A stretch of DNA of 64,000 bases from Bacteroidales bacterium (GTDB taxonomy: Bacteria > Bacteroidota > Bacteroidia > Bacteroidales > UBA932), in assembly GCA_017504965.1 (NCBI GenBank), contig JAFVQD010000003.1, forward strand, positions 98,927 through 162,926. The letters are read 5' to 3'. How positions within the stretch are numbered: the stretch's first letter is position 1; each line of letters starts with the position of its first letter. The notes beneath the pieces are model-generated. The model ran no database searches. It was not told the origin of the DNA and saw only the letters and a list, made by a program, of their open reading frames with translations. This document shows positions 25,343 through 34,147 of the stretch, one piece after another. The translations under genes were made by a program, and so were the position numbers.

Positions 25343-25969
25343 TTAGTCCTCCACGATTACGTAAGATCCTTTTGCTCCAGGGATAGAACCTTTAACAAGG
25401 ATCAAGTTGTTTTCAGGAATAAATTTAATCACTTTAAGGTTCTGAACCTTTACGCGGTCACCGCCCATACGTCCAGCCATTCTCATACCAGGGAATACTC
25501 TTGAAGGCCATGAAGATGCACCCATAGAACCAGGGTGGCGTAGTCTGTTGTGCTGACCGTGGGTCTGTCCACCAACACCGGCAAAACCGTGGCGTTTTAC
25601 AACACCTTGGAAGCCTTTACCTTTAGAGATACCTGTAACGTCTAACCATTCAGCGCCTGCTTGCTCGAGGTCGCTAACGGTGATAGTGTCACCCAAATTG
25701 ATAGCAGAGAAATCAAAGTTTTTGAACTCTACCAGTTTGCGTTTAGGTGTGGTTCCTGCCTTTTTGAAGTGTCCCATTTCGGGTTTGCTGGTGTGCTTTT
25801 CTGATTTCTCGTCATAGGCAAGCTGTACAGCGGCATAACCATCTTTTTCTACTGTACGAATCTGCGTAACAACACACGGCCCAGCTTCAATAACGGTGCA
25901 CGGTACATTTTTACCGTCGGCATCGAAAACGGAAGTCATTCCGACTTTTTTACCAATTAATCCAGGCAT
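25343..25969 (-). CDS. rplC: 50S ribosomal protein L3
   Basis: The 208-residue protein begins [15 protein letters not shown] and carries [33 protein letters not shown] in two adjoining conserved segments (near 137-170). In most Bacteroidota rpsJ (S10) stands directly before rplC; here the gene starts the transcript, with its own promoter and hairpin leader, and a peptidase gene lies upstream. Confidence 0.98.
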   Translation of the reverse strand: MPGLIGKKVGMTSVFDADGKNVPCTVIEAGPCVVTQIRTVEKDGYAAVQLAYDEKSEKHTSKPEMGHFKKAGTTPKRKLVEFKNFDFSAINLGDTITVSDLEQAGAEWLDVTGISKGKGFQGVVKRHGFAGVGGQTHGQHNRLRHPGSMGASSWPSRVFPGMRMAGRMGGDRVKVQNLKVIKFIPENNLILVKGSIPGAKGSYVIVED

Positions 25970-25997
25970 TTGTTTAACTTAAATTAGTGTTAATCAA

Positions 25998-26062
25998 TGA
26001 ATTAAATCAATCCGCATATTTTTTGCGGGGTGCAAATATAAGAATTAATTATTAATTTACAA
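25998..26062 (-). promoter_or_regulatory. promoter and leader hairpin of the L3-S3 block
   Basis: On the minus strand the -7 box TATATTTG (26040-26033) has a CCTTG -33 element about 19 bp upstream that overlaps the end of the S26 gene. The transcript then begins near a small hairpin, CCGC-AAAAAATAT-GCGG (about 26026-26010), which could be a regulatory or protective 5' structure. Confidence 0.65.
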
Positions 26063-26539
26063 GGACTTACGACAAAAAACTTTCTTCAGGAGCCTTTTGA
26101 CCCTGACCAGCTGATGTCGTATGAAGTAAGAGTGTACCCAGAACCAGGCACTGAACTTCCAGGAGAAAGTGTCTGTCCTGAAAGGTTTTCCACCCCTGTA
26201 TGTCCCCTCTGTGACTATACCTATTATATCCGATCCTGTCACCTTGGAGAGGTTTTTCTTTCCATACATACCGTCACCTCTGATCTCCAGCAGAGTGCCG
26301 AAGTAGTGGATAATGCGGTGAAGGTGAATATCGTCCCCTACATTGAAGAGTACGATGTCTCCGCGGCTTATCTTTCCGAGTATATCCTCAGGTGGGGGAG
26401 AGACGATTACATAGTCCTTGCCTGCTTGGAAATAGGGGGACATGCTTCCACTCTGGACCATCACTTTGACAGGTCTGTTCTCCTCCCTGATAATCCTCTC
26501 AACCTCTGCAAATGGGATATGTTGGGGTGTTTCTTTCAT
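26057..26539 (-). CDS. S24/S26-family signal peptidase-like protein, Ser-His (Sec11-like) type
   Basis: The 160-residue protein has the serine box SGSMSP (Ser32) and the box D equivalent SRGDIVLF at 58-65, followed by IHLHRII with His74 where classical bacterial type I signal peptidases have the general-base Lys. The Ser-His form is known from SipW/Sec11-type peptidases. A hydrophobic stretch with aromatic residues near 128-140 might be a membrane contact, but no N-terminal anchor is visible, so substrate and location are uncertain. A -7 box TATATTTG (26569-26562, minus) precedes it. Confidence 0.78.
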   Translation of the reverse strand: MKETPQHIPFAEVERIIREENRPVKVMVQSGSMSPYFQAGKDYVIVSPPPEDILGKISRGDIVLFNVGDDIHLHRIIHYFGTLLEIRGDGMYGKKNLSKVTGSDIIGIVTEGTYRGGKPFRTDTFSWKFSAWFWVHSYFIRHQLVRVKRLLKKVFCRKSL

Positions 26540-26582
26540 AGGGTTATTTATTTTGAACCCGCAAATATAGAACTAATTTATT

Positions 26583-26590
26583 TATATTTG
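26583..26590 (+). promoter_or_regulatory. -7 box of the S9 peptidase operon
   Basis: TATATTTG matches TAnnTTTG, 24 bp before the GTG start at 26615; the region is shared with the divergent S26 gene promoter. Confidence 0.65.
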
Positions 26591-26614
26591 CACAAATAAT
26601 AAATCCTTAAGACA

Positions 26615-29476
26615 GTGAAAACAAGAGCTATTTTATTTTTGGCAATCGTGTGGCTCAGCTCCACTTTTGCATCTGCACAGGACAAAAAGCCATTGGATCA
26701 CTCGGTATACGACTCCTGGGAGTCGCTTTCAGGTGTGAGTGTCCCCTACAATGGCAAATATCTTATATATTCGGTAAACAAACAGGAGGGTGACGGAACT
26801 CTGTTTGTCTACAATATGGCCACAAGCGACAAGTTGGAGATCCCCCGCGGTAAAAACGCGGTGATCAGTGCCGATGGCAATACCCTCCTTTACAGGGTGT
26901 CGCCTCTCCACAGTCAGACCCGCGAGGCTAAGATAAAGAAGAAAAAGGGTGATGATCTCCCAAAAGACACTTTGGTGATTATGAATCTCAAAAGTGGCCA
27001 GAAGCAGATATATCCACGTCTGAAAGGTGTCAAATATGGTCAACAGCTCCAGAGATATGTCGCTTTCCAGACACTTCCGGAGCCTTCAGAAGACAAGAAG
27101 GGGCCCAAGCCGGACAAATCTGCCGGCACACCTCTCTATCTGATGGACATCAGGACCTCTCAGATCGACACTATCGATATCGTGGAGAAATACACCTTCA
27201 CAGATGAAGGTGAGTATCTCTCTTATATCACCAAGCCCGGCAAGAAGGACTCTGTCGGGGTGAGGGCGCTCCATATTAAGGATCTGGCATCAGGTGAGGA
27301 TATGCCGGTTCTCGAGGGTGACAAGAAGATGAAAGTGGAGCTCCCCGTGTATGATGAGGTCTACAAACGTTTTGCATTCTATGCGCAGGAGGATACTCTC
27401 AAGAGTGAGCAGAAGTTCTCAAATATATACTTATATAATATAGGTGACCAGAGGGCCGCAAAACTTGTAGACAAGGACTACGAAGGGATCCCTGATGGGT
27501 GGATGATCGGTGGCAAGCACGCACTCTCATTCCCGTCAGCTGAGAGCTCCCTGAGCGGCGATGGCGGAGCCCTTTTCTTCGGGATCAAACCTATCCCGGA
27601 GGAGCAGGATACCACCATTGCAGAGTTTGAGAGGGTAAAACTCGATATCTGGAGGTGGAATGCAGACTATCTCCCCACAGTGGAAAATGTACGCAAAGCG
27701 CAATTTGAAAACCAGGCATACCTCTCTGCCCTCTATTTTGCAAAGCCTCAGGCAATAGTTCAGATAGAGAGTGAGCAGGTGCCATCTGTGAATATCCCTG
27801 ACGGTCTGCAGGGAGATTGGGTTCTGACCACTTCGGACAAGCCCTACAGGGTGATGAGACAGTGGGAGACCAATCCTTACAGCGACTTCTATAAAGTGAA
27901 CCTGAGGACAGGTGAGAAGGTCCTTCTGTATGAGAATGCTACCGCAGATATGGCGTTGGCTTCCCCTAAAGGTACCTATTATTCGGTCTATGCATCGGTG
28001 GGGAGAGACTGGTACCTGTATGATATAACTACCGGAGAAGGGAAAAATATCACCAAGGATCTGGGGGTTACTTTCTGGAACGAAGATACCGATACCCCGG
28101 GTCTTCCCCGTCCATATTCTACCCCTACCTGGGAGGAGAATGAGAGCTACTTCCTGTTGGGTGACAGATACGATTTGTGGCAGATCGACCCTAAAGGGGT
28201 GAAGGCTCCGTTTATGATTACCGAAGGACTTGGCCGCCAGACCGACAACCAGTTCAAAATAGCCCGTCTGATCCTCGACCCTAAAGGGAAAGTGAACAGA
28301 TTCGGTATGCCTACAGGTCCGCTGAAAGCAGATGAGCCACTTTACTTCTCATCTTTCAACAGGGTGAGCCGTGAACACGGTTTCTATATGAAGGACATTA
28401 CCAGGAAGAAGGCCAAGATGGTTAAGCTGGCAGAGGGTCCATATACTATGGCAGTCAGCGGCCTCTCATTGTCAAATGAGTACCCCGGCATTGCCCAGGT
28501 GGGCAAGAGCCAGAAGCCTCCACGCAGACTCTCTATTCCGGTGTTTGTCTATACCAAAGGTAATTTCGAGAACTCGACCAATGTGTACATTACCAAGGAT
28601 ATGTTCCGTAGTGAGGTGAAAATCAGCGAGACAAATCCTCAACAGAAGGATTATAACTGGGGTACAGTGGAGATGGTGTCGTGGATGACTGCCGACTCCA
28701 TCAAAGCGGAGGGTCTCCTCTTCAAACCTGAGAATTTCGACCCTACGAAGAAATACCCTGTCATTATCTATTTCTATGAGAAGGATTCGGATGAGTTGTA
28801 TAACTACCGCTCACCTGCACCAAGCCGCTCTATCGTGAATATACCTTATTTCGTAAGTAACGGCTATATCGTGTTTGATCCCGATATCTATTACACTACA
28901 GGTCATCCTGGGCAGTCAGCTATGCGCTCTATTATGCCTGCAGTGGATATGCTTTGCGAATATCCTTGGATTGACAGTGAGAATATGGCTATCCAGGGTC
29001 AGAGCTGGGGCGGATATCAGGTGGCCTATATGATCACCCAGACCGACAGATTCAAGGCAGCAGGGGCAGGTGCACCTGTTTCCAATATGACCAGTGCATA
29101 CGGAGGTATCCGCTGGGGTTCGGGTGTCACCCGTCAGATGCAGTATGAGAGGGGGCAGAGCCGTATCGGACAGAACCTCTGGGACGGATTTGATCTTTAT
29201 GTGGAGAACTCTCCATTGTTCTTTGTCCCTAATGTGACCACCCCTGTCCTCATTATGCACAACGATAAGGATACTGCAGTTCCCTGGTATCAGGGTATCG
29301 AGTTCTTCGCATCGCTGCGCCGCTGCGGCAAGCAGGCCTGGATGCTCCAGTATAAAGGTGAAGACCATAACCTGAGGGAGAGACATAACTGTAAAGACCT
29401 GAGTGAAAAACTGGCAGAGTTCTTTGACCACTTCCTGAAAGGGGCTCCGGAGCCGGAATGGATGAAAGCAAAATAA
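26615..29476 (+). CDS. secreted S9-family prolyl oligopeptidase-like peptidase
   Basis: The 953-residue protein starts at a GTG and has a signal peptide ending near SAQDKK (about 22). The N-terminal two thirds form a beta-propeller type domain; the C-terminal alpha/beta-hydrolase carries the catalytic Ser797 in GQSWGGY, Asp in HNDKDTAVPW and His in GEDHNLRERHN. Proteins of this kind cleave peptides in the periplasm. It is 7 bp from a second S9 peptidase on the same strand, so the two form a peptide-degrading operon. Confidence 0.92.
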   Translation: MKTRAILFLAIVWLSSTFASAQDKKPLDHSVYDSWESLSGVSVPYNGKYLIYSVNKQEGDGTLFVYNMATSDKLEIPRGKNAVISADGNTLLYRVSPLHSQTREAKIKKKKGDDLPKDTLVIMNLKSGQKQIYPRLKGVKYGQQLQRYVAFQTLPEPSEDKKGPKPDKSAGTPLYLMDIRTSQIDTIDIVEKYTFTDEGEYLSYITKPGKKDSVGVRALHIKDLASGEDMPVLEGDKKMKVELPVYDEVYKRFAFYAQEDTLKSEQKFSNIYLYNIGDQRAAKLVDKDYEGIPDGWMIGGKHALSFPSAESSLSGDGGALFFGIKPIPEEQDTTIAEFERVKLDIWRWNADYLPTVENVRKAQFENQAYLSALYFAKPQAIVQIESEQVPSVNIPDGLQGDWVLTTSDKPYRVMRQWETNPYSDFYKVNLRTGEKVLLYENATADMALASPKGTYYSVYASVGRDWYLYDITTGEGKNITKDLGVTFWNEDTDTPGLPRPYSTPTWEENESYFLLGDRYDLWQIDPKGVKAPFMITEGLGRQTDNQFKIARLILDPKGKVNRFGMPTGPLKADEPLYFSSFNRVSREHGFYMKDITRKKAKMVKLAEGPYTMAVSGLSLSNEYPGIAQVGKSQKPPRRLSIPVFVYTKGNFENSTNVYITKDMFRSEVKISETNPQQKDYNWGTVEMVSWMTADSIKAEGLLFKPENFDPTKKYPVIIYFYEKDSDELYNYRSPAPSRSIVNIPYFVSNGYIVFDPDIYYTTGHPGQSAMRSIMPAVDMLCEYPWIDSENMAIQGQSWGGYQVAYMITQTDRFKAAGAGAPVSNMTSAYGGIRWGSGVTRQMQYERGQSRIGQNLWDGFDLYVENSPLFFVPNVTTPVLIMHNDKDTAVPWYQGIEFFASLRRCGKQAWMLQYKGEDHNLRERHNCKDLSEKLAEFFDHFLKGAPEPEWMKAK

Positions 29477-29483
29477 AAATTAT

Positions 29484-31541
29484 ATGAAGAAAAGTTTATT
29501 GTTATTAGCAGCATTTTTAGTGATGACAAGCTGTAATCAAGAGCCTGAGCAGGCTCCTGTGATCGAAAAGCATAAAGTGGAGGTGGTGGATGGCAAATTC
29601 ACCCCTGAAGTTATGCACCAGTTGGGTAAAGTGTCGGATGTGCAGGTCTCACCTGCCGGGGATAAGATCCTTTATGGGGTAACTTATACCGATATTGCCC
29701 TTAATAAAGGTCAGAGACACCTCTATCTTATGAATGTGGATGGGAGTGAGAACTGTCAGCTCACCCATTTTGCCAAGAGTGTGAACAATGCACGCTGGAT
29801 AGATGACTCGAACATCGCATTCATTATGGGTGGACAGATCTATGTATGGAATATTGTTAATGGTGGTGAACCTGTTAAGGTGTCGGATGTGGCTGCAGGC
29901 GTTGAGGGTTTCGAACTCTCACCCGACGGCACACAGGTGATGTATGTGTCACAGGTGAAGTCGGCTATCAAACCTACCGACGACTACCCCGATATGGACA
30001 AATCTACAGGCCGTACCATTACCGGTCTTATGTACCGTCACTGGGATCAGTTTGTAGAGACCATCCCTCACACCTATATCGCCTCTTTCTCTCTGAATGG
30101 AGTAGGGGAGGGTGTGGATATCCTCGACGGTGCACCATACGAACTCCCTACACTCCCTTTCGGAGGTCTGGAGCAGCTCAGCTGGAGTCCTGACGGAAAA
30201 TATATCGCCTACTCTTGCCGCAAATTGACAGGCAAGGAGTATGCGTACTCTACAAATACCGATATCTATCTCTATGACATAGCTGCCAAATCCTGCAAAA
30301 ACCTGACTGAAGGTATGCCCGGCTACGACACCGATCCCCTTTTCTCCCCTGACGGGAAGAAAGTGGCTTGGATCAGTATGCGCAGAGGGGGATTTGAGGC
30401 CGACAAGCAAAGGCTCTTCGTAGTGGATCTGGCTACCGGCAAGAGAGAGGAGCTGACCACCGAGTTCAAGTACAATGTCTCTTCTCCTGTATGGAAAGAG
30501 GACGGCAGCGGTTTCTATTTCACATCGCTGGTAAACGCTCTTCAGGGTATCTTCGAAATGGACCTTGACGGCAATGTGAGGAGAATCACCCCGGAGGATG
30601 CGTGGTACGATTTTGACGGTGTTACCAAAGTGGGTGACAGACTCATCACCACCAACCGCTGTATGAACCGCCCTAACGAGATAGTCTCTGTATCTGTCGC
30701 TGACGGCTCTTTCATTCAGCTGACACACGAAAACGATGAGATCCTTTCACAGGTGAAGACAGGGAAGATCGAGCAGAGGTGGATCACCACTGTGGACAAT
30801 AAGAAGATGCACACTTGGGTAGTATATCCACCCGATTTCGACCCTGCGAAGAAATATCCTGCAGTGTTGTTCTGTCTGGGAGGCCCGCAAGGTACCATCA
30901 GCCAGGGCTTCTCTACCCGCTGGAACTATAAACTTATGGCCGCTCAGGGCTATATCGTGATCCTCCCTAACCGTAGAGGTACTACCGCTTTCGGACAGGA
31001 GTGGTGTGATCAGATCTCTGGTGACTATATCGGAAAGAATATGCAGGATTATCTGGTCTCTGTAAAGGAGATGAAAAAAGAACCTTATGTAGGTAAAGTG
31101 GCAGCAGTAGGTGCAAGTTATGGCGGATATTCGGTATATTATCTGGCTGGTATACATAAGAATACCTTCTCAGCATTCATCGCTCACGCCGGTATCTTCA
31201 ATCAGGAGCAGATGTATATGATGACAGAGGAGATGTGGTTCCCTCACTGGGACAATGGCGGTGCCCCCTGGGACAATAACCCTGTGGCGAAGAGACACTA
31301 CTCAAATTCACCTCACAAGCTTATCAAGGAGTGGGATACCCCAATACTTATCACCCACGGTGAGATGGACTACCGTGTCCCTGTAGAGCAAGGTATGGCT
31401 GCGTTCAATGCCGCCCAGATGATGGGTGTACCTTCGAAGATGCTCCTCTTCCCTGATGAGAACCACTGGATTCTGAAACCTCAGAACTCTATCCACTGGA
31501 ACAGAGTCTTCTTCGACTGGCTTGACCAATGGTGCAAATAG
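29484..31541 (+). CDS. S9-family (acylaminoacyl/dipeptidyl peptidase-like) lipoprotein
   Basis: The 685-residue protein has a lipoprotein signal (LVMTSC, Cys17). The propeller shows repeated SPDG/SPAG turns (for example QVSPAGDK, LSPDGTQ, WSPDGKY, FSPDGKK). The hydrolase domain has Ser545 in GASYGGY, Asp in HGEMDYRVPV and His in DENHWI. It follows the 953-residue peptidase by 7 bp. The type resembles dipeptidyl peptidase 5 and related enzymes of Bacteroidota; exact specificity cannot be told. Confidence 0.92.
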   Translation: MKKSLLLLAAFLVMTSCNQEPEQAPVIEKHKVEVVDGKFTPEVMHQLGKVSDVQVSPAGDKILYGVTYTDIALNKGQRHLYLMNVDGSENCQLTHFAKSVNNARWIDDSNIAFIMGGQIYVWNIVNGGEPVKVSDVAAGVEGFELSPDGTQVMYVSQVKSAIKPTDDYPDMDKSTGRTITGLMYRHWDQFVETIPHTYIASFSLNGVGEGVDILDGAPYELPTLPFGGLEQLSWSPDGKYIAYSCRKLTGKEYAYSTNTDIYLYDIAAKSCKNLTEGMPGYDTDPLFSPDGKKVAWISMRRGGFEADKQRLFVVDLATGKREELTTEFKYNVSSPVWKEDGSGFYFTSLVNALQGIFEMDLDGNVRRITPEDAWYDFDGVTKVGDRLITTNRCMNRPNEIVSVSVADGSFIQLTHENDEILSQVKTGKIEQRWITTVDNKKMHTWVVYPPDFDPAKKYPAVLFCLGGPQGTISQGFSTRWNYKLMAAQGYIVILPNRRGTTAFGQEWCDQISGDYIGKNMQDYLVSVKEMKKEPYVGKVAAVGASYGGYSVYYLAGIHKNTFSAFIAHAGIFNQEQMYMMTEEMWFPHWDNGGAPWDNNPVAKRHYSNSPHKLIKEWDTPILITHGEMDYRVPVEQGMAAFNAAQMMGVPSKMLLFPDENHWILKPQNSIHWNRVFFDWLDQWCK

Positions 31542-31544
31542 CCT

Positions 31545-32042
31545 TTAGATGGCTGCCGCAATGATATAATACATCATCACCCCTGAAGCGATAAGTTTCA
31601 GACCGGTGCCGAAAAGAAAACCAAGAAAAGAGCCAAGTGCCGCTTTGAGTGAGTGCTTGAGCTCTTTTCCTTCTATAAACATCTCTGCCACAAGCGCACC
31701 CAGGAAGGCTCCGATAATCATACCTGCCGGTGGGAAGAAGAGTATACCTATGATCATCCCCACAGTGGAGGCTTTGGCCGCTGTTTTGGAGCCCCCTGTC
31801 ACTTTAGTGAAGTAGGAGGGGACTATATAATCCAGCACCACTACCGCAATGGCTACTATCAGCCAGGTGATCATCACTGTGCGTGTCAGATCATCCTGTG
31901 TATCGATACCCCAAATGTAGAGTATAAGCATACCGACATAGCTGATAGGTGGTCCCGGAAGGATAGGAAGTACAGAACCAAGTATACCTATCACACCCAG
32001 AAGGGCGCAGAAAATTTCAAGTGCGATCTCGTAAAATTCCAT
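31545..32042 (-). CDS. DUF456 family inner-membrane protein
   Basis: The 165-residue protein is almost all membrane: about four to five hydrophobic segments with the family-type turns GSVLPILPGPPISYVG near 22-37 and GFLFGTGLKLI near the end. Function is unknown for the family. It is 8 bp downstream of dusB on the same strand, so it is probably co-transcribed. It converges on the S9 peptidase gene with only 3 bp between. Confidence 0.88.
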   Translation of the reverse strand: MEFYEIALEIFCALLGVIGILGSVLPILPGPPISYVGMLILYIWGIDTQDDLTRTVMITWLIVAIAVVVLDYIVPSYFTKVTGGSKTAAKASTVGMIIGILFFPPAGMIIGAFLGALVAEMFIEGKELKHSLKAALGSFLGFLFGTGLKLIASGVMMYYIIAAAI

Positions 32043-32050
32043 ATTGTTGT

Positions 32051-33031
32051 CTATTTTTCACCCCAGGTCTCACCTACGAAGTCGAGCAGGCGGAGAACCT
32101 CCTGTGGGTCGTTCTCTGTTACCAGTTTAAGTCTTGTCTCCTTAAAGTTTGGGAGCCCTTTGAAGTAGCAGGAGAGGTGTCTTCTCATCTCCAGCACACC
32201 CACTTTGTCCCCTTTGACCTCGACAGACTTGTTGAAGTGCTCTTTGGCGAGGGTCACCCTGTCATTTACAGACATCTCGGGTAGGAGCTCCCCTGTGTCG
32301 AGGTAGTGTCTTATCTCCTGGAATATCCAGGGGTGCCCATAAGTGGCACGCCCTATCATTATGGCATCCACACCATATCTGTCGAACGCCTCTGCCGCCT
32401 TCTGTGGTGTGGTGATATCCCCGTTGCCGATGATAGGGATCTTCATTCTGGGATTGTTCTTGACCTCCCCTATAAGGGTCCAGTCGGCCTCCCCCTTGTA
32501 CATCTGGCAGCGGGTTCTGCCGTGTATGGTGAGGGCTGCTATGCCCACATCCTGAAGTCTCTCTGCGAGCTCCACTATTATTTTGGAGTCCTCGTCCCAC
32601 CCAAGTCTGGTCTTTACTGTGACGGGGCATTTGACCGCATCTACCACACTTTTGGTGATCTGAACCAGCTTGTCCGGTTCGCGCATCATCCCTGAGCCGG
32701 CACCTCGCTTGGCTATTTTGTTCACAGGGCATCCGAAGTTAATATCGATAAGATCGGGGTTTGCCTTTTCAGAGCGGACAGCTGCCTCTACCATAGCTTC
32801 GGGGATATGGCCATATATCTGTATTCCGATGGGCCTTTCATAGTCAAAAATCTCCAGCTTTTTGAGAGAGCCTGCCACATCTCTGATGAGTCCGTCTGAG
32901 GAGACAAACTCTGTGTAGAGCATATCTGCCCCGTATTTTTTGCACACATATCTGAAGGAGGCATCTGTGACATCCTCCATCGGAGCGAGAAAAAGGGGCT
33001 TCTCTCTGAATGATATATTACCTATGTTCAT
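32051..33031 (-). CDS. dusB: tRNA-dihydrouridine synthase
   Basis: This 326-residue FMN enzyme reduces uridine in tRNA. The TIM-barrel motifs are present: APMEDVTDASFR at 16-27, the catalytic Cys in NFGCPVNKIAKRGAGSGMM near 97-115, KTRLGWDED, and IGNGDITTP and IMIGRATYGHPWIF for FMN phosphate binding. The best fit is the DusB subfamily. A -7 box CAAAAGTA on the plus strand (TACTTTTG on minus, 33062-33055) lies 24 bp before the ATG, next to the lpxK promoter. Confidence 0.93.
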   Translation of the reverse strand: MNIGNISFREKPLFLAPMEDVTDASFRYVCKKYGADMLYTEFVSSDGLIRDVAGSLKKLEIFDYERPIGIQIYGHIPEAMVEAAVRSEKANPDLIDINFGCPVNKIAKRGAGSGMMREPDKLVQITKSVVDAVKCPVTVKTRLGWDEDSKIIVELAERLQDVGIAALTIHGRTRCQMYKGEADWTLIGEVKNNPRMKIPIIGNGDITTPQKAAEAFDRYGVDAIMIGRATYGHPWIFQEIRHYLDTGELLPEMSVNDRVTLAKEHFNKSVEVKGDKVGVLEMRRHLSCYFKGLPNFKETRLKLVTENDPQEVLRLLDFVGETWGEK

Positions 33032-33082
33032 CTATCTGAATAAAATTCTCTCTGCAAAAGTAGAAATAATTACAGAAAACCA

Positions 33083-33090
33083 TAAATTTG
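33083..33090 (+). promoter_or_regulatory. -7 box just before lpxK
   Basis: TAAATTTG ends 5 bp before the lpxK ATG at 33096. If it is used, transcription would start at or beside the start codon and the mRNA would be leaderless. No good -33 element was found. Confidence 0.4.
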
Positions 33091-33095
33091 CAGTG

Positions 33096-34088
33096 ATGAT
33101 TGATAAAATACTCCTATCCCCATACTATCTGACTCTCAAGATCAGACACTGGCTTTACGATAGCTCGAAGCTGAAGTCTTACAGATATGATGTCCCTGTC
33201 ATATCTATAGGCAATATCACTGTCGGAGGCACAGGCAAGACTCCACACGCTGAGCTGGTGATAGAGGAACTTATGAAGATGGGGCATCGTGTAGCACTCA
33301 TATCGAGAGGCTATGGCAGGAAGGGTAAGGGATACCGGGAAGTACAGATAGATGACAGATATGAGGATGTGGGGGATGAGCCGCTTCAGATAAAAAGGAA
33401 ATTTCCATCCATTATAGTCGCTGTAGACTCTTCCCGTAAGAGGGCCATAGATCACCTTCTCTCTCTCGAAGATAGTGTGAGACCCACGATTTTTGTCCTT
33501 GATGACGCTTTCCAGCACAGAGAGATCATCCCATCTACGTCTATAGTCCTGGTGGATTATAGCAGGCCTATCTTTCAGGACAGACTTCTCCCCTTTGGGA
33601 GGTTGAGGGATCTTCCATCCAGAATTACAAAAGCAGATATAGTCATAGTCACAAAAGTCCCCTGGTGGGATGAGAATCCTGATAAAGATTTGTGGAGAAA
33701 AAAACTCCAACTGAGAGAGGAGCAGAAACTCTACTTCTCCAGAATAGAGTATTGTGACCTCCACCCTGTTTTCCCTGAATCGGGAGATAGCAGGTACATA
33801 TACTCTCCTAAGGCTCTCCTCTTCTCCGGTATCGCCAATAACCGGCCATTTATTGACTATCTTGTGGGGAAATATCAGATTATGGGGGTGTTGAAATTTA
33901 TGGATCATAAGAATTACACACCCGGGGAGATCTCCAAGATAGAGTCACTGGGTCAGCAGTATCCCACTGCGGCCATTATCACTACCGAAAAGGATACCCA
34001 GCGTCTTCGTCATCTTCCCTATCTGAGTGACGATATGAAAAGGCGTCTTCTCTTTCTTCAGATCAGAGTGGAGATACTTCCTCTTTAA
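33096..34088 (+). CDS. lpxK: tetraacyldisaccharide 4'-kinase
   Basis: I use the ATG at 33096 (330 residues), where MIDKILLSPYYLTLKIRHWLYD matches the LpxK N-terminal membrane-associated helix; the frame itself is open 156 bp further up. The P-loop GNITVGGTGKTP near 41-52, the FVLDDAFQHR motif and the C-terminal TTEKDTQRLRHLP segment identify the kinase that adds the 4' phosphate of lipid A at the inner membrane. The gene is divergent from dusB. Confidence 0.93.
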   Translation: MIDKILLSPYYLTLKIRHWLYDSSKLKSYRYDVPVISIGNITVGGTGKTPHAELVIEELMKMGHRVALISRGYGRKGKGYREVQIDDRYEDVGDEPLQIKRKFPSIIVAVDSSRKRAIDHLLSLEDSVRPTIFVLDDAFQHREIIPSTSIVLVDYSRPIFQDRLLPFGRLRDLPSRITKADIVIVTKVPWWDENPDKDLWRKKLQLREEQKLYFSRIEYCDLHPVFPESGDSRYIYSPKALLFSGIANNRPFIDYLVGKYQIMGVLKFMDHKNYTPGEISKIESLGQQYPTAAIITTEKDTQRLRHLPYLSDDMKRRLLFLQIRVEILPL

Positions 34089-34095
34089 AAACTCC

Positions 34096-34124
34096 AAAAA
34101 AAAGAGCGCCCCGAAGAGCGCTCT
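34096..34124 (-). terminator. terminator of susC1-susD1 (repeated terminator unit)
   Basis: On the minus strand AGAGCGC (34124-34118) pairs with GCGCTCT (34109-34103), followed by eight T. The same unit with the loop TCTTCGGG ends all three SusCD operons in this window. Confidence 0.88.
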
Positions 34125-34147
34125 AAATTCATAGTTAAGTTATGTGA

